Source: Phenylobacterium sp. CCH9-H3
GTDB lineage: Bacteria > Pseudomonadota > Alphaproteobacteria > Caulobacterales > Caulobacteraceae
Length of the DNA: 64,000 nucleotides
Direction: 5' to 3'
Assembly: GCF_001557235.1 (NCBI RefSeq)
Contig: NZ_LSJI01000171.1
Location: 9,403 to 73,402, forward strand
Each line of letters opens with the position of its first letter. Position 1 is the first letter of the stretch. The translations under genes were made by a program, and so were the position numbers. A model generated the notes under the pieces. It was not told the DNA's origin. It saw nothing but the letters and a program-made list of their open reading frames with translations, and ran no database searches. Of this stretch, positions 1 to 8,322 are shown piece by piece.

Positions 1-1658
1 TGAGGCGGGCTGTTGTGTCGGTCCGCCGCGTCAGCCGTTTGCGCCGCGCCCGGCGCATGGGCGCCGACGAGATCCAGGCGTTCGCGCCAGGGGTCCGGCC
101 CGAACCGGACCTGCCCTTCTGCGGTGAAATCGATTACATCGTGCGCCGACAAATCGGCGGGCGGCCAGGCGACAAGCCCCCTCCCATTGGGATCGCCGGT
201 CCTGGCGAAGTTGGCGATGTAGCGGTGGAAGGCGGTGGCGACGGCGGCGTCACGCGGCGTGACCTTGGCCCCATAGCGCGCGGGCAGCGTGTCGAACGCA
301 AACGCGACGTCCGTCGCATGCGGCGCGCCCGCCGGCGCGTCAGGCCTGCGGCTCTCGGCCACGTAGCTGAAGCGGTAGTGGTACGCGCGGTGGCCGCGCC
401 GGGCCGCCTGCTGGGCGATGTGCCGCGCCGGCTCGACCATCTGGCGGTCGCCTCCGACGGCGCGCGCGACCGATGCGACGCTGAGATCGCCGCTAGGATC
501 ATACAGCGCCCGCGCGCGGTCGCGATCCGCGCCGAAGAGCGCGAACACCTCGTCCTTCGTGGCGCCGGGGACGGAACCGAGATCGGCGCTCGTGGCGCCG
601 ACCATCACGGGGACGTCCGCTGGGGCGGCGGGAAAGCCGCCGGACGTCAGGGTGTCGCCGTCGACGAACGGGCCGGCATAGGTCGGCAGGCCCGGCTGAG
701 GCCGAAACAGGTCTGCGAACCCCACGCCCTCTGCGACAATCGCGGCCGGAAGCGCCCTAAGCCGCCGCAGCGCCTCAGCGTCCTGGCCTTCGATGCCGTG
801 CCTCGCCGCGAAATTCCGACCGATGGTCTCGGCGGACGGGACACCTGGCTGGTCGCGCCGCAGCTCACGCGCCGGCGTCAGCGCGCGCCCCCCGCCCGAC
901 ATGATGACGGCGCGATGGAACAACCCGCGCGCGGACGGCGACCCTAGCAGCGCGAGGACCGAGCCGCCCCCGGCCGACTCGCCCATGACCGTCACCTGCG
1001 TGGGGTCGCCGCCGAACCGGCCGATGTTGGCCTGCACCCAGCGCAGGGCCGCCTGCTGGTCCATGAAGCCCCAGTTGCCGCTGGGCCCTTCACCCGACGC
1101 CGCCAGGGCCGGGTGCGCGAAGAAGCCGAAGCGGCCCAGGCGATAGGCCAGGCTGACCACCACCAGGCCGTCGCGCGCGAAGCCGGCGCCGTCGAAGGCG
1201 GCCGGCGATGTGCCCCCATAGACGTAGCCGCCGCCATGGATCCAGACGAGCACCGGCGCAGGCTTGCCCCTTCCGGCCGGCCGCCAGACATTCAGATAGA
1301 GGCAGTCCTCGGACGGCGCCGCGCGGAGCGGGGCCTCGCTGCCCGCGAACGGCAGCTGCATGCACGAGGGTCCAAAATCCCGCGCTTCGCGGACACCGAT
1401 CCAGGAGGGTGGCGGCCCGGGCGCGCGCCACCGCAGGTCGCCGACCGGTGGCGCGGCGTAGGGCAAGCCCCTGAAGAATTCGACCGGTCCTTCGCGGGAA
1501 CCGCGGACGACACCCTGGGTCAGCGATACGGCCGGAGCGACGCCCTGGGCCAGCGAACCTTGCGGCGTCAGCAAGGCGAAGCCGGCCGTCGCCAACGCCA
1601 ACCGGCGGAGGCAGCCACGGCTAAGGCCCTGACGCGTCAAGGAAATCACCGCCCTCAC
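1..1658 (-). CDS. Exported carboxylesterase, type B family (3' end cut by window edge)
   Basis: Alpha/beta-hydrolase of the type-B carboxylesterase family, expected to hydrolyse carboxylic esters outside the cytoplasm. The frame is open from the left edge up to a GTG at 1658 that has AGGGGA a few bases upstream; an in-frame stop lies just beyond (1686-1688). The N-terminus has a basic start and a hydrophobic run ending near LAQG, a signal peptide. Visible motifs are the oxyanion-hole HGGG and the nucleophile motif GESAGG with Ser at about residue 228. About 552 codons lie in the window, close to the family's full length of 500-560, so only a short C-terminus is missing. The TetR gene upstream is on the same strand and is a likely regulator. 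The substrate cannot be read from sequence. Confidence 0.9.
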   Translation of the reverse strand, partial: MRAVISLTRQGLSRGCLRRLALATAGFALLTPQGSLAQGVAPAVSLTQGVVRGSREGPVEFFRGLPYAAPPVGDLRWRAPGPPPSWIGVREARDFGPSCMQLPFAGSEAPLRAAPSEDCLYLNVWRPAGRGKPAPVLVWIHGGGYVYGGTSPAAFDGAGFARDGLVVVSLAYRLGRFGFFAHPALAASGEGPSGNWGFMDQQAALRWVQANIGRFGGDPTQVTVMGESAGGGSVLALLGSPSARGLFHRAVIMSGGGRALTPARELRRDQPGVPSAETIGRNFAARHGIEGQDAEALRRLRALPAAIVAEGVGFADLFRPQPGLPTYAGPFVDGDTLTSGGFPAAPADVPVMVGATSADLGSVPGATKDEVFALFGADRDRARALYDPSGDLSVASVARAVGGDRQMVEPARHIAQQAARRGHRAYHYRFSYVAESRRPDAPAGAPHATDVAFAFDTLPARYGAKVTPRDAAVATAFHRYIANFARTGDPNGRGLVAWPPADLSAHDVIDFTAEGQVRFGPDPWRERLDLVGAHAPGAAQTADAADRHNSPP

Positions 1659-1728
1659 GTTTCCCCTGCCTTTCGGCGAACGCCGCTACGGGCGCCTTGG
1701 CACGAAGCGTCGGGCTTGCGATCTAATA

Positions 1729-1756
1729 TGTCAACTATGTAGTATCGAAACTATGA
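1729..1756. promoter_or_regulatory. Possible promoter/operator of the esterase gene
   Basis: The spacer between the TetR gene and the esterase is AT-rich against a GC-rich background. On the minus strand it has TTGACA (1734-1729), and the motif ACTATG occurs twice in about 20 bases with flanking GTCA/TGAC. This looks like a regulator site next to a promoter, but I found no convincing -10 element at standard spacing. Low confidence. Confidence 0.25.
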
Positions 1757-1771
1757 CCGACCCAAACTCGA

Positions 1772-2380
1772 TCACGACGACGTCTTGGCGGGCGCCGGGC
1801 TCAGGAGGGTGCGGATGAGCGTACGCAATTCGTCATCGCTCAGGGGCCAGTCGAGGCCCTCGATGTTCCGGATAACGCCGTTCAAGGCGTGGAGGATCAT
1901 GTTGGGCGAGAGCGCGGGAGGCTCCGGCAGGCGCTCGAGCGCGCGCCGGAGCGTCGCGGTGTTGCGCGAGCGTCGCTGAAGCGCGGCCGTATTGATGGGC
2001 TCGAACAGGATTGGATTGACCGGCCGCTCCGTCTGGACCGCGAGCATGCAGCGGCCCAGGACGGGGTGGGTGTAGAGCCGGATGAGCGTGCGCGCGAAGG
2101 CCTCCAGGTCGGCGGCCGGCTCGCCGCGGTCGAGGAACTCGGCCTCGCTCCACAGCTCCACCAGCGCTTCGAGCACGCATTCGGCCGGGCTATTCCAACG
2201 GCGGTAGAAGGTCGCCTTGGTCACCCCGGCTTCGGCGCAGACCCGATCCAGCGTAAGGCCCGAAAATCCCATCCTCGCCAGGACTTCGATGGCGGCGTCC
2301 TTGATCTGCTGCTGGAGAGCTTCATTGCGGGGACGTCCCGGTCTGCGCCCCGCATCGCCTCGAGCCTGGTTGGCCGCCAT
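1772..2380 (-). CDS. TetR/AcrR family transcriptional regulator
   Basis: 202-residue TetR-type repressor. The N-terminal helix-turn-helix spans roughly residues 22-68 (IKDAAIEVLARMGFSGLTLDRV followed by AGVTKATFYRRW), then an all-helical ligand domain resembling the TetR C-terminal domains that end in LIRTLLSPA. A basic, Arg-rich N-terminal extension precedes the DNA-binding domain. It lies 113 bases upstream of the exported esterase on the same strand, so it probably controls that gene and itself. The 245-base spacer behind its start (2381-2625) shows no gene or clear motif. The inducer is unknown. Confidence 0.9.
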   Translation of the reverse strand: MAANQARGDAGRRPGRPRNEALQQQIKDAAIEVLARMGFSGLTLDRVCAEAGVTKATFYRRWNSPAECVLEALVELWSEAEFLDRGEPAADLEAFARTLIRLYTHPVLGRCMLAVQTERPVNPILFEPINTAALQRRSRNTATLRRALERLPEPPALSPNMILHALNGVIRNIEGLDWPLSDDELRTLIRTLLSPAPAKTSS

Positions 2381-2625
2381 CTACCCGCTATCCCTGAAAC
2401 AAATGGCGATCCGCCCGATCCCGCCACCGGATGGATGGGGAAGCCGGCCCGGAATGCAAGAACTTGCCTGCTCCGCCGACCCGCCCCTCTCATCGGCAGC
2501 CGCAGGGCCCCGCCGCTGTGCCCGTCACCAAACGCGTGCAGTTCGGCCGGGTTACCGTGGAGCCACCAACGGACCTCGAGACCAGCGCGAGAAGCGGATT
2601 TTGATGCGCGGCCATCAATGATGGC

Positions 2626-3762
2626 CTAGCCAAGAGCACTGAACACCGCGTCCGCCAGGGCCTTGCCGCGCGGATCGCCCATTAGGTCGGGGCCCATGTG
2701 GTTCATGACGTAGCCGATGGCCAGACGCGCGTCGGGATCGGCGCAGCCGTAGCTGCCGCCCCAGCCGGAGTGGCCGAACGCCCGGGGGTTCGGGCCGTAG
2801 ATGCCGATCAGGTTGTGCAGCACGCCCATGCCCCACTGCGGATTGGCGCCGAACAGCATGTCCTCGCGGTCGGAAACGATCGCGGTCATCTGGGCGAGGG
2901 TTTCGACGCTCAGGATGCGGACCCCGTCCAGCGTCCCACCCTCGGCCAGGGCCGCCATCAGGCGCGCGACGCCGCGGGCGCTCGCGTGACCGTTCAGCGC
3001 CGGCAGCTCGGCGGCGCGCCAGGCTTGGGTGTTGACCCGCGCCGGATCCTGGGCGGGGCTCGCGAGCGCCAGCTGCACGGGGCGCGGCAGGAGCTCGATC
3101 GGCACGACGACCGGGTTGTCCGCGGGGATCAGCTCGGCCACGCGGCCGCCCTCGGACGCCGGGAGACCGATGTGGAAATCCACGCCGAGCGGTTCGAAGA
3201 CGTCCTCGCGCAGCAGGGTTCCCAGCGTCCGGCCCGCCGCCCTGCGCACGATCTCGCCGGCCAGAAAGCCGTACGTGGTGGCGTGGTAGCAGCTGGCCGT
3301 CCCTGGCTCGAACACCGGTTCCTGGGCGGCGAGCCGCGCCGTCGCCAAGTCCCAGTCGTAGAGATCGTCCAGGCTCGTGGGTTCGGCGAATCCCGACAGG
3401 CCGGCCGTGTGCGACATCACCTGGGCGATGGTGACCGCGCCCTTCCCGGCCTGCGCGAACTCGGGCCAGATCTCGGCGACCGGCTGGTCGTAGGCGATCA
3501 GGCCGGCGTCCACGCAGCGGGCCACCGCCACCGCCGTGGCGCTCTTGGTGGTGGACCAGACGTTGACCAGGGTGTCCCCGGTCCATGCCTCGGTTCGCGC
3601 CGCGTCGGCATGCCCTCCCCACAGGTCCGCGACAACCTCGCCCTCACGGTAGACGCTGAGCGCGGCGCCTGCCTCGGCATAGTCGCCCGTACGCCCGAAG
3701 TTGGCGGCGAACGCCTCGCGCACGGGCTCGAAGCCCGGCGCCACGAAACCCTGAACCGTCAT
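2626..3762 (-). CDS. Serine hydrolase, class C beta-lactamase/EstB fold
   Basis: 378-residue serine hydrolase of the beta-lactamase-related esterase family. The SxxK nucleophile motif is STTK at Ser70/Lys73. A tyrosine motif follows in the CYHATTYG stretch, and a late HSGWGGSYG motif takes the place of the KTG box, as in EstB/LACTB-type enzymes. No signal peptide is seen, so a cytoplasmic esterase or lactonase is more likely than a beta-lactamase. I chose the ATG at 3762 because it overlaps the stop of the upstream tandem TetR gene (ATGA), which implies translational coupling; longer starts would run inside that gene. The natural substrate is unknown. Confidence 0.88.
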   Translation of the reverse strand: MTVQGFVAPGFEPVREAFAANFGRTGDYAEAGAALSVYREGEVVADLWGGHADAARTEAWTGDTLVNVWSTTKSATAVAVARCVDAGLIAYDQPVAEIWPEFAQAGKGAVTIAQVMSHTAGLSGFAEPTSLDDLYDWDLATARLAAQEPVFEPGTASCYHATTYGFLAGEIVRRAAGRTLGTLLREDVFEPLGVDFHIGLPASEGGRVAELIPADNPVVVPIELLPRPVQLALASPAQDPARVNTQAWRAAELPALNGHASARGVARLMAALAEGGTLDGVRILSVETLAQMTAIVSDREDMLFGANPQWGMGVLHNLIGIYGPNPRAFGHSGWGGSYGCADPDARLAIGYVMNHMGPDLMGDPRGKALADAVFSALG

Positions 3763-4997
3763 GCCCGCGCTCCCAGTCCTGCCGCCAGGAGGCGCACATG
3801 CTCGGCGATGACCGTCTCGCGCGGCGCCAACTCGGGCCGCCACCACTTGTGCAGCCAGCCGAAGGCGCCGGCCATGGCTTCGGCCACCGCCGTCAGGTCG
3901 ACATCGCGCACCGAGCCGTCGGCGAGGCCCTCGCGCGCCACCTCAGGATAGCCCTGCTCCAGGGCGCGGACCCGGGCGACGATCTCGTCCCTGGCCTCGG
4001 CCGGCAGGGCCTCGACACCGGCCAGCGGCGCGAGCGGGCAGAATTCGTCGTCGAGGTTCATCTCCACCAGCAGCGCGACACCCGCCAGATTGCGCTGCAT
4101 GGCCGTACCGCCCGACAGCTCCACGGCGCGCAGGATGCGGTCCGAGAACGAGAACGCCCGGCGGAAGCATTGCGCGATCAGGTCCGGCTTGTCGGCCAGG
4201 TAGTGGTAGACCGCCCCTTTTGTCGCCCCGACCTCGGCGGCGATCTCATCGATCGACGTCGCCTCGACCCCCTTCCTGTTGAAGAGCCGCGAGGCGGCGC
4301 GCAGCAGCGCCTCCAGCTTCATGGCGGTCGCCGCGTCGCGGTCGAAGACGTTGCCGCGGGCCGGCCGCAGGATGGCGATGTCGAGCGGGGCATACGCCAG
4401 CGCGTGCGCGGGATCGGTCGCCACGCCCTCGCGGATGAGGGTCAGCGCCCCCTGGCGCGCGCGCTGGCGGAAGCCGTCCGGGGCCTCGCCGGTCCAACGC
4501 GGGACCAGGGGGATCCACGAGACCACCCCAACGACGGCCTGGGCGACGACCAGGGCGTCACAGGCTCGGATCGATCCGTCGGCCCGGCCGGCCTCCACGA
4601 GATCCACCAGGCGCGCGACGTTGCCGTTGTGCAGGGCCTCCACGGTTTCCCGTTGCGGTGAGCCGAGGGCGCCCACCTCGGCCAGCGCCGCCGGTTCGGG
4701 CCGTTCGGCGTCCAGCGCCCGGTCGACGAAGGCCAGCAGTCGGTCGAGGCCCGAGCCGTCCGCCTTGGCCGCCGCGTCGAGGTCGCGCGCCATGGCCTCG
4801 CAGGACCGGCGGTAGCACTGGAAGACCAGGTCGTCGCGGTCTTCCACGTAGTAGTAGAGCGCCGCCCGAGAGACCCCCAGGGTGGCGGCGACTTCGCCCA
4901 GCGAGGTGTTGGAGACACCGCGGGCGTTCAGATGCCGCGCAGCGGCGTCCAGCACCGCCTCGCGCCTCCCGCGCCGCCCTGTCCCCGACTGCGCCAT
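3759..4997 (-). CDS. Tandem (two-headed) TetR family regulator
   Basis: 412-residue protein made of two complete TetR units in one chain. The first helix-turn-helix is at about residues 13-58 (TSLGEVAATLGVSRAALYYYV) and the second at about 228-275 (TSIDEIAAEVGATKGAVYHYL), each followed by its own helical ligand domain. The ATG at 4997 has a perfect AGGAGG six bases upstream; an upstream in-frame ATG lacks this. It is translationally coupled to the serine hydrolase and divergent from the TonB receptor across a 140-base spacer containing TTGACA and TTGACG, so it probably controls both. A monomer with two HTHs could act like a TetR dimer. Confidence 0.88.
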   Translation of the reverse strand: MAQSGTGRRGRREAVLDAAARHLNARGVSNTSLGEVAATLGVSRAALYYYVEDRDDLVFQCYRRSCEAMARDLDAAAKADGSGLDRLLAFVDRALDAERPEPAALAEVGALGSPQRETVEALHNGNVARLVDLVEAGRADGSIRACDALVVAQAVVGVVSWIPLVPRWTGEAPDGFRQRARQGALTLIREGVATDPAHALAYAPLDIAILRPARGNVFDRDAATAMKLEALLRAASRLFNRKGVEATSIDEIAAEVGATKGAVYHYLADKPDLIAQCFRRAFSFSDRILRAVELSGGTAMQRNLAGVALLVEMNLDDEFCPLAPLAGVEALPAEARDEIVARVRALEQGYPEVAREGLADGSVRDVDLTAVAEAMAGAFGWLHKWWRPELAPRETVIAEHVRLLAAGLGARA

Positions 4998-5137
4998 CCA
5001 CGCCTCCTGAAATCCGATTTCGGCAACATACTCAGATGTTAAATTCGTTGACAAGCCATGTTTGACGTGTCGTCCTGAGTGCATACTTGGGCGTAAAATT
5101 CGGCGAGACAGCCGGGGCGTCCGAGGGGGAGGACGAC

Positions 5138-7378
5138 ATGGGAATCCGCAAAATCGGGCATCTGGCGGCGTTTTCGGGGGCGAGCCTTCTGGCCTTGGCG
5201 CTGGCCGCGCCGGGCGCCGCCCAGACCACGATTGAAGAGCTGGTGGTCACCGCGCAAAAGCGCGAGCAGCGCCTGATCGACGTCGGCGCCTCGGTGGCCA
5301 GCCTGGACGGCGAAGCGATCCGCGCGGCCCGGATCGAGAGCTCCGCAGATCTCGCCACCCAGATTCCCAACGTCGATGTGAAGCAGAACATCCCGGGCGC
5401 CCAGGCGATCGTCACGGTGCGCGGCGTCGGCCTGAACGACTTCTCGTCGACCAACAACTCGACGGTCGGCCTCTACGTCGACGAGGTGTTCCTCTCCTCG
5501 TTCGCCCAGATGGACTTCAACTTCTTCGATCTCGACCGGATCGAAGTGTTGAAAGGCCCACAGGGCACGCTCTACGGCCGCAACTCCACGGCCGGAGCGA
5601 TCAACATCCTCTCGGCCGCGCCGTCTCTGGCCGGGAATTCGGGCTACCTCAGCGCCTCGGCCGGCGCCTACGAACGCTTCGAGGCCGAGGGCGCGGCCAA
5701 CATCGCCGCCGGCGAGACCCTCGCCTTCCGTCTGTCGGGCAAGGCCGTGAACCAGGGCGAAGGCTTCTGGTATTCCCGCACCCAGCGGCGCGATCTGGGC
5801 GAACAGGACATCCTGCTGGGCCGCGCCCAGATGCTGTGGAAGCCCGACGAGCGGCTGTCGGCGCGGCTGAAGTTCGAGGTGGAGAAAAACCGCTCGGAGC
5901 TCGGCGTCGGCAAGTTCTTCGGCACGGTCTCGACCAACGCCGCGCCCTGCCCCGACTTCGCCAACCCCGGCCACTGCGTGAATAGCCACGGCTACACCGA
6001 CACGACGCGCGACAAGTTCGAGGGCGACTGGGGCAGCCCCACGCCCTATCGCGTCAGCCAGTGGAACGGGACGGGCCGGATCGACGCGGACCTGGGCTTC
6101 GCCGACCTGGCCGCGGTGACCGGCTATATCAATTTCAAGCGCAGCTTCCATATCGACGCCGACGCCTCCCCCACCGTCGACGCCGAGTTCGACCAGAACG
6201 ACAAGGTCGAGCAATTCAGCCAGGAGGTCCGTCTCTCGGGCGAGACCGGCCGCGCCACCTGGATCGTCGGCGCCTACTACTCCTGGGACCGCGTGAAGAC
6301 CTTCGCGCCCGGCCAGTTCAACGACACCTTCAACACCCACGTCCTAATCACCGCCGACCAGGAGACCAGGAGCCAGGCCCTGTTTGGCCAGGCCGATTGG
6401 ACGATCACCGACCAGCTCACCTTGGTCACCGGCGTCCGCTACACCGACGAGGAGCGCGAGTACGTCGGCGGCACGCGTGACCTGAATCCATTTGGCCTCT
6501 CATTCCTATGCCTGGCCGTCGGGGCCTGCGCGCCGGGCACCGGGCAGACCCAGCTGTCGTTCATCGACGCCGAGATCAGCGACAAGAACTGGTCGTGGCG
6601 CGCCGGCCTGAACTTCAAGCCCAACGACGACACCCTGCTCTACGCCCTCGTGTCGCGCGGCGTGAAGAGCGGCGGCTTCTTCAACGGGATCACCACGTCC
6701 AGCTTCGCGCTCGCGCCCTACGCGCCGGAGAAGCTCACGGACTACGAGGCGGGCTTCAAGGCGCGCCTCTTCGACCGCTCCCTGTCTCTCGAGGCCAGCG
6801 CCTTCTGGTACGACTACGAGGACCTGCAGACTCAGACCTTCACGAACGTCGGCGCGGTCTCGCTCATCAAGCTGGGCAACGTCGACAACGCCACCGTGAA
6901 GGGCCTCGACATCCAGGCGATCTGGTTGCCCGTCGACGGCCTTTCGCTCAACGCTGGCGTCGGCCTGCTGGACACCAAGCTGGGCGCGTTCCGCACCGCC
7001 GGGCCGGCCGGCCCGATCACCGTGCCCAAGGGCAACGAACTGCCCAATGCGCCGGACGTGACTCTCAACCTGAAGGCTCGCTACGAATGGCAAGTGATGG
7101 GCGACTGGACGGCGGCCGTCCAGGGCGGCGCCCACTACTCGGACGAGGTGTTCAAGGAAGCGCTGAACACGTCCTACCTCTCGGCCGACGACCACTGGAT
7201 CTTCGACGCGCGGGCCTCGCTCGCCTCGGCCTCGGGCTGGGAAGTGGCGGTGTGGGCCAAGAACCTCGGCGACAAGGCCTATGTGGCGCAGGTCACCGAC
7301 AACGGGATCGGCATGGGCTACCGCATCTTCAACGCGCCCCGCACCTACGGCGTCACGCTGACCAGGCGGTTCGACTAG
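5138..7378 (+). CDS. TonB-dependent outer membrane receptor
   Basis: 746-residue TonB-dependent receptor. It has a signal peptide ending near GAAQ, a TonB box (IEELVVTAQK), a plug domain with the DRIEVLKGPQGTLYGRNSTAGAINI signature and a 22-strand-type barrel ending in a C-terminal aromatic (TLTRRFD). The ATG at 5138 follows GGGGAGGA; the frame extends upstream without a better ribosome site. The GPQGTLYGRN class is common in Sphingomonadales and Caulobacterales for nutrients other than iron. Its divergence from the tandem TetR and serine hydrolase suggests that the three handle one imported ester-like compound. Confidence 0.93.
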   Translation: MGIRKIGHLAAFSGASLLALALAAPGAAQTTIEELVVTAQKREQRLIDVGASVASLDGEAIRAARIESSADLATQIPNVDVKQNIPGAQAIVTVRGVGLNDFSSTNNSTVGLYVDEVFLSSFAQMDFNFFDLDRIEVLKGPQGTLYGRNSTAGAINILSAAPSLAGNSGYLSASAGAYERFEAEGAANIAAGETLAFRLSGKAVNQGEGFWYSRTQRRDLGEQDILLGRAQMLWKPDERLSARLKFEVEKNRSELGVGKFFGTVSTNAAPCPDFANPGHCVNSHGYTDTTRDKFEGDWGSPTPYRVSQWNGTGRIDADLGFADLAAVTGYINFKRSFHIDADASPTVDAEFDQNDKVEQFSQEVRLSGETGRATWIVGAYYSWDRVKTFAPGQFNDTFNTHVLITADQETRSQALFGQADWTITDQLTLVTGVRYTDEEREYVGGTRDLNPFGLSFLCLAVGACAPGTGQTQLSFIDAEISDKNWSWRAGLNFKPNDDTLLYALVSRGVKSGGFFNGITTSSFALAPYAPEKLTDYEAGFKARLFDRSLSLEASAFWYDYEDLQTQTFTNVGAVSLIKLGNVDNATVKGLDIQAIWLPVDGLSLNAGVGLLDTKLGAFRTAGPAGPITVPKGNELPNAPDVTLNLKARYEWQVMGDWTAAVQGGAHYSDEVFKEALNTSYLSADDHWIFDARASLASASGWEVAVWAKNLGDKAYVAQVTDNGIGMGYRIFNAPRTYGVTLTRRFD

Positions 7379-7423
7379 GGAGTCCCTTCTCCTCGGCCGG
7401 GAACCCAGTTTCCGGACAGTTTT

Positions 7424-7438
7424 GTCATCTGGGCGTCA
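7424..7438 (+). promoter_or_regulatory. Direct repeat GTCA-N7-GTCA before the response regulator
   Basis: TTGTCATCTGGGCGTCAG carries GTCA at 7424-7427 and 7435-7438, an 11-base period typical of OmpR/PhoB-family binding sites. A near copy lies before the ior-sox operon (9801-9815). It sits about 200 bases before the response regulator gene, in a spacer of 260 bases with no other gene. Autoregulation is inferred, not shown. Confidence 0.5.
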
Positions 7439-7638
7439 GCCCGGTGACCGACGGCCTCACCTAGGGTGCGAGCCAGCGTTGTCGGGACCTTGCGGCGCGC
7501 CGTCGACCAAGTCGCTGCGAGCTGGGCTACGGACAAGCGTCGGGCAGAGGTATCGGGGCCGCCGAACCCTCTGTACCTTGGCGCGGGCGCCGGCGAGGTG
7601 GCGCCGTCCGAAGTCCTTGAGCGCCGGACCCGAGAGCC

Positions 7639-8322
7639 ATGAAGATCCTCATCGTCGAAGATGAACCCAAGACCGTGGCGTTCCTCCGCAAGGGGCTGGG
7701 CGAACATGGCTATGTCGTCGACTTCGCGAGCGACGGCGAGGACGGCCTGCACATGGCCGAGACGGGCGACTACGACGCCATGGTGCTGGACGTGATGCTG
7801 CCGCGGCTCGACGGCGTCACGCTGTTGGAGCGCCTCCGGCGCCACCGCGACACGCCGGTCATCATGCTGACCGCCCGCGACGCCGTCGACGACCGGCTGC
7901 GGGGCCTCGGCGCCGGCGCGGACGACTACCTCGTGAAGCCGTTCTCGTTCCTGGAACTGGTGGCCCGCCTGCAGGCCATCATGCGCCGCGGCCGCAACGA
8001 GGCCACGCAGATTACGGTTGGAGACCTCCACATCGACCTGCTCGCACGCCGCGCGACGCGGGCCGGCCGTCGGCTCAACCTCACGGCCAAGGAGTTCGCG
8101 CTGCTGGCGGCGCTGGCGCGGCGTCGTTCGCAGATCGTCTCGAAGACGGCGATCACCGAGCTGGTGTGGGACATCAACTTCGACACCAACACCAATGTGG
8201 TCGAGGTAGCGATCAAGCGCCTGCGCGCCAAGCTCGACGGTCCCGGACAGGCCAAGCTGCTGCACACCGTCCGCGGCATGGGCTACGTCCTGGAAGACCA
8301 GGACGAGGAGCGCGCCCGATGA
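7639..8322 (+). CDS. OmpR/CusR-like response regulator
   Basis: 227-residue response regulator. The receiver domain (about 1-117) has the acidic pocket E7/D8, phosphoacceptor Asp51 (VLDVMLP), the switch Thr in MLTARD and the KPFSF lysine near 101. The winged-helix output domain (about 125-222) has the AKEFALLAAL and GMGYVLE signatures of the OmpR/PhoB class and is closest in look to heavy-metal regulators CusR/CopR. The start codon of the kinase gene overlaps its stop (ATGA). The 11-base-spaced GTCA repeats near this gene and before the downstream operon are candidate targets. Confidence 0.92.
   Translation: MKILIVEDEPKTVAFLRKGLGEHGYVVDFASDGEDGLHMAETGDYDAMVLDVMLPRLDGVTLLERLRRHRDTPVIMLTARDAVDDRLRGLGAGADDYLVKPFSFLELVARLQAIMRRGRNEATQITVGDLHIDLLARRATRAGRRLNLTAKEFALLAALARRRSQIVSKTAITELVWDINFDTNTNVVEVAIKRLRAKLDGPGQAKLLHTVRGMGYVLEDQDEERAR

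Noticed and set aside
2626..3762. Antibiotic-resistance beta-lactamase
   Set aside because: It has SxxK but no signal peptide and no KTG box in the usual form; EstB-type esterases fit better.
2698..3951. Plus-strand open frame over the serine hydrolase and TetR genes
   Set aside because: It crosses two well-supported genes on the other strand and has no recognisable domain.
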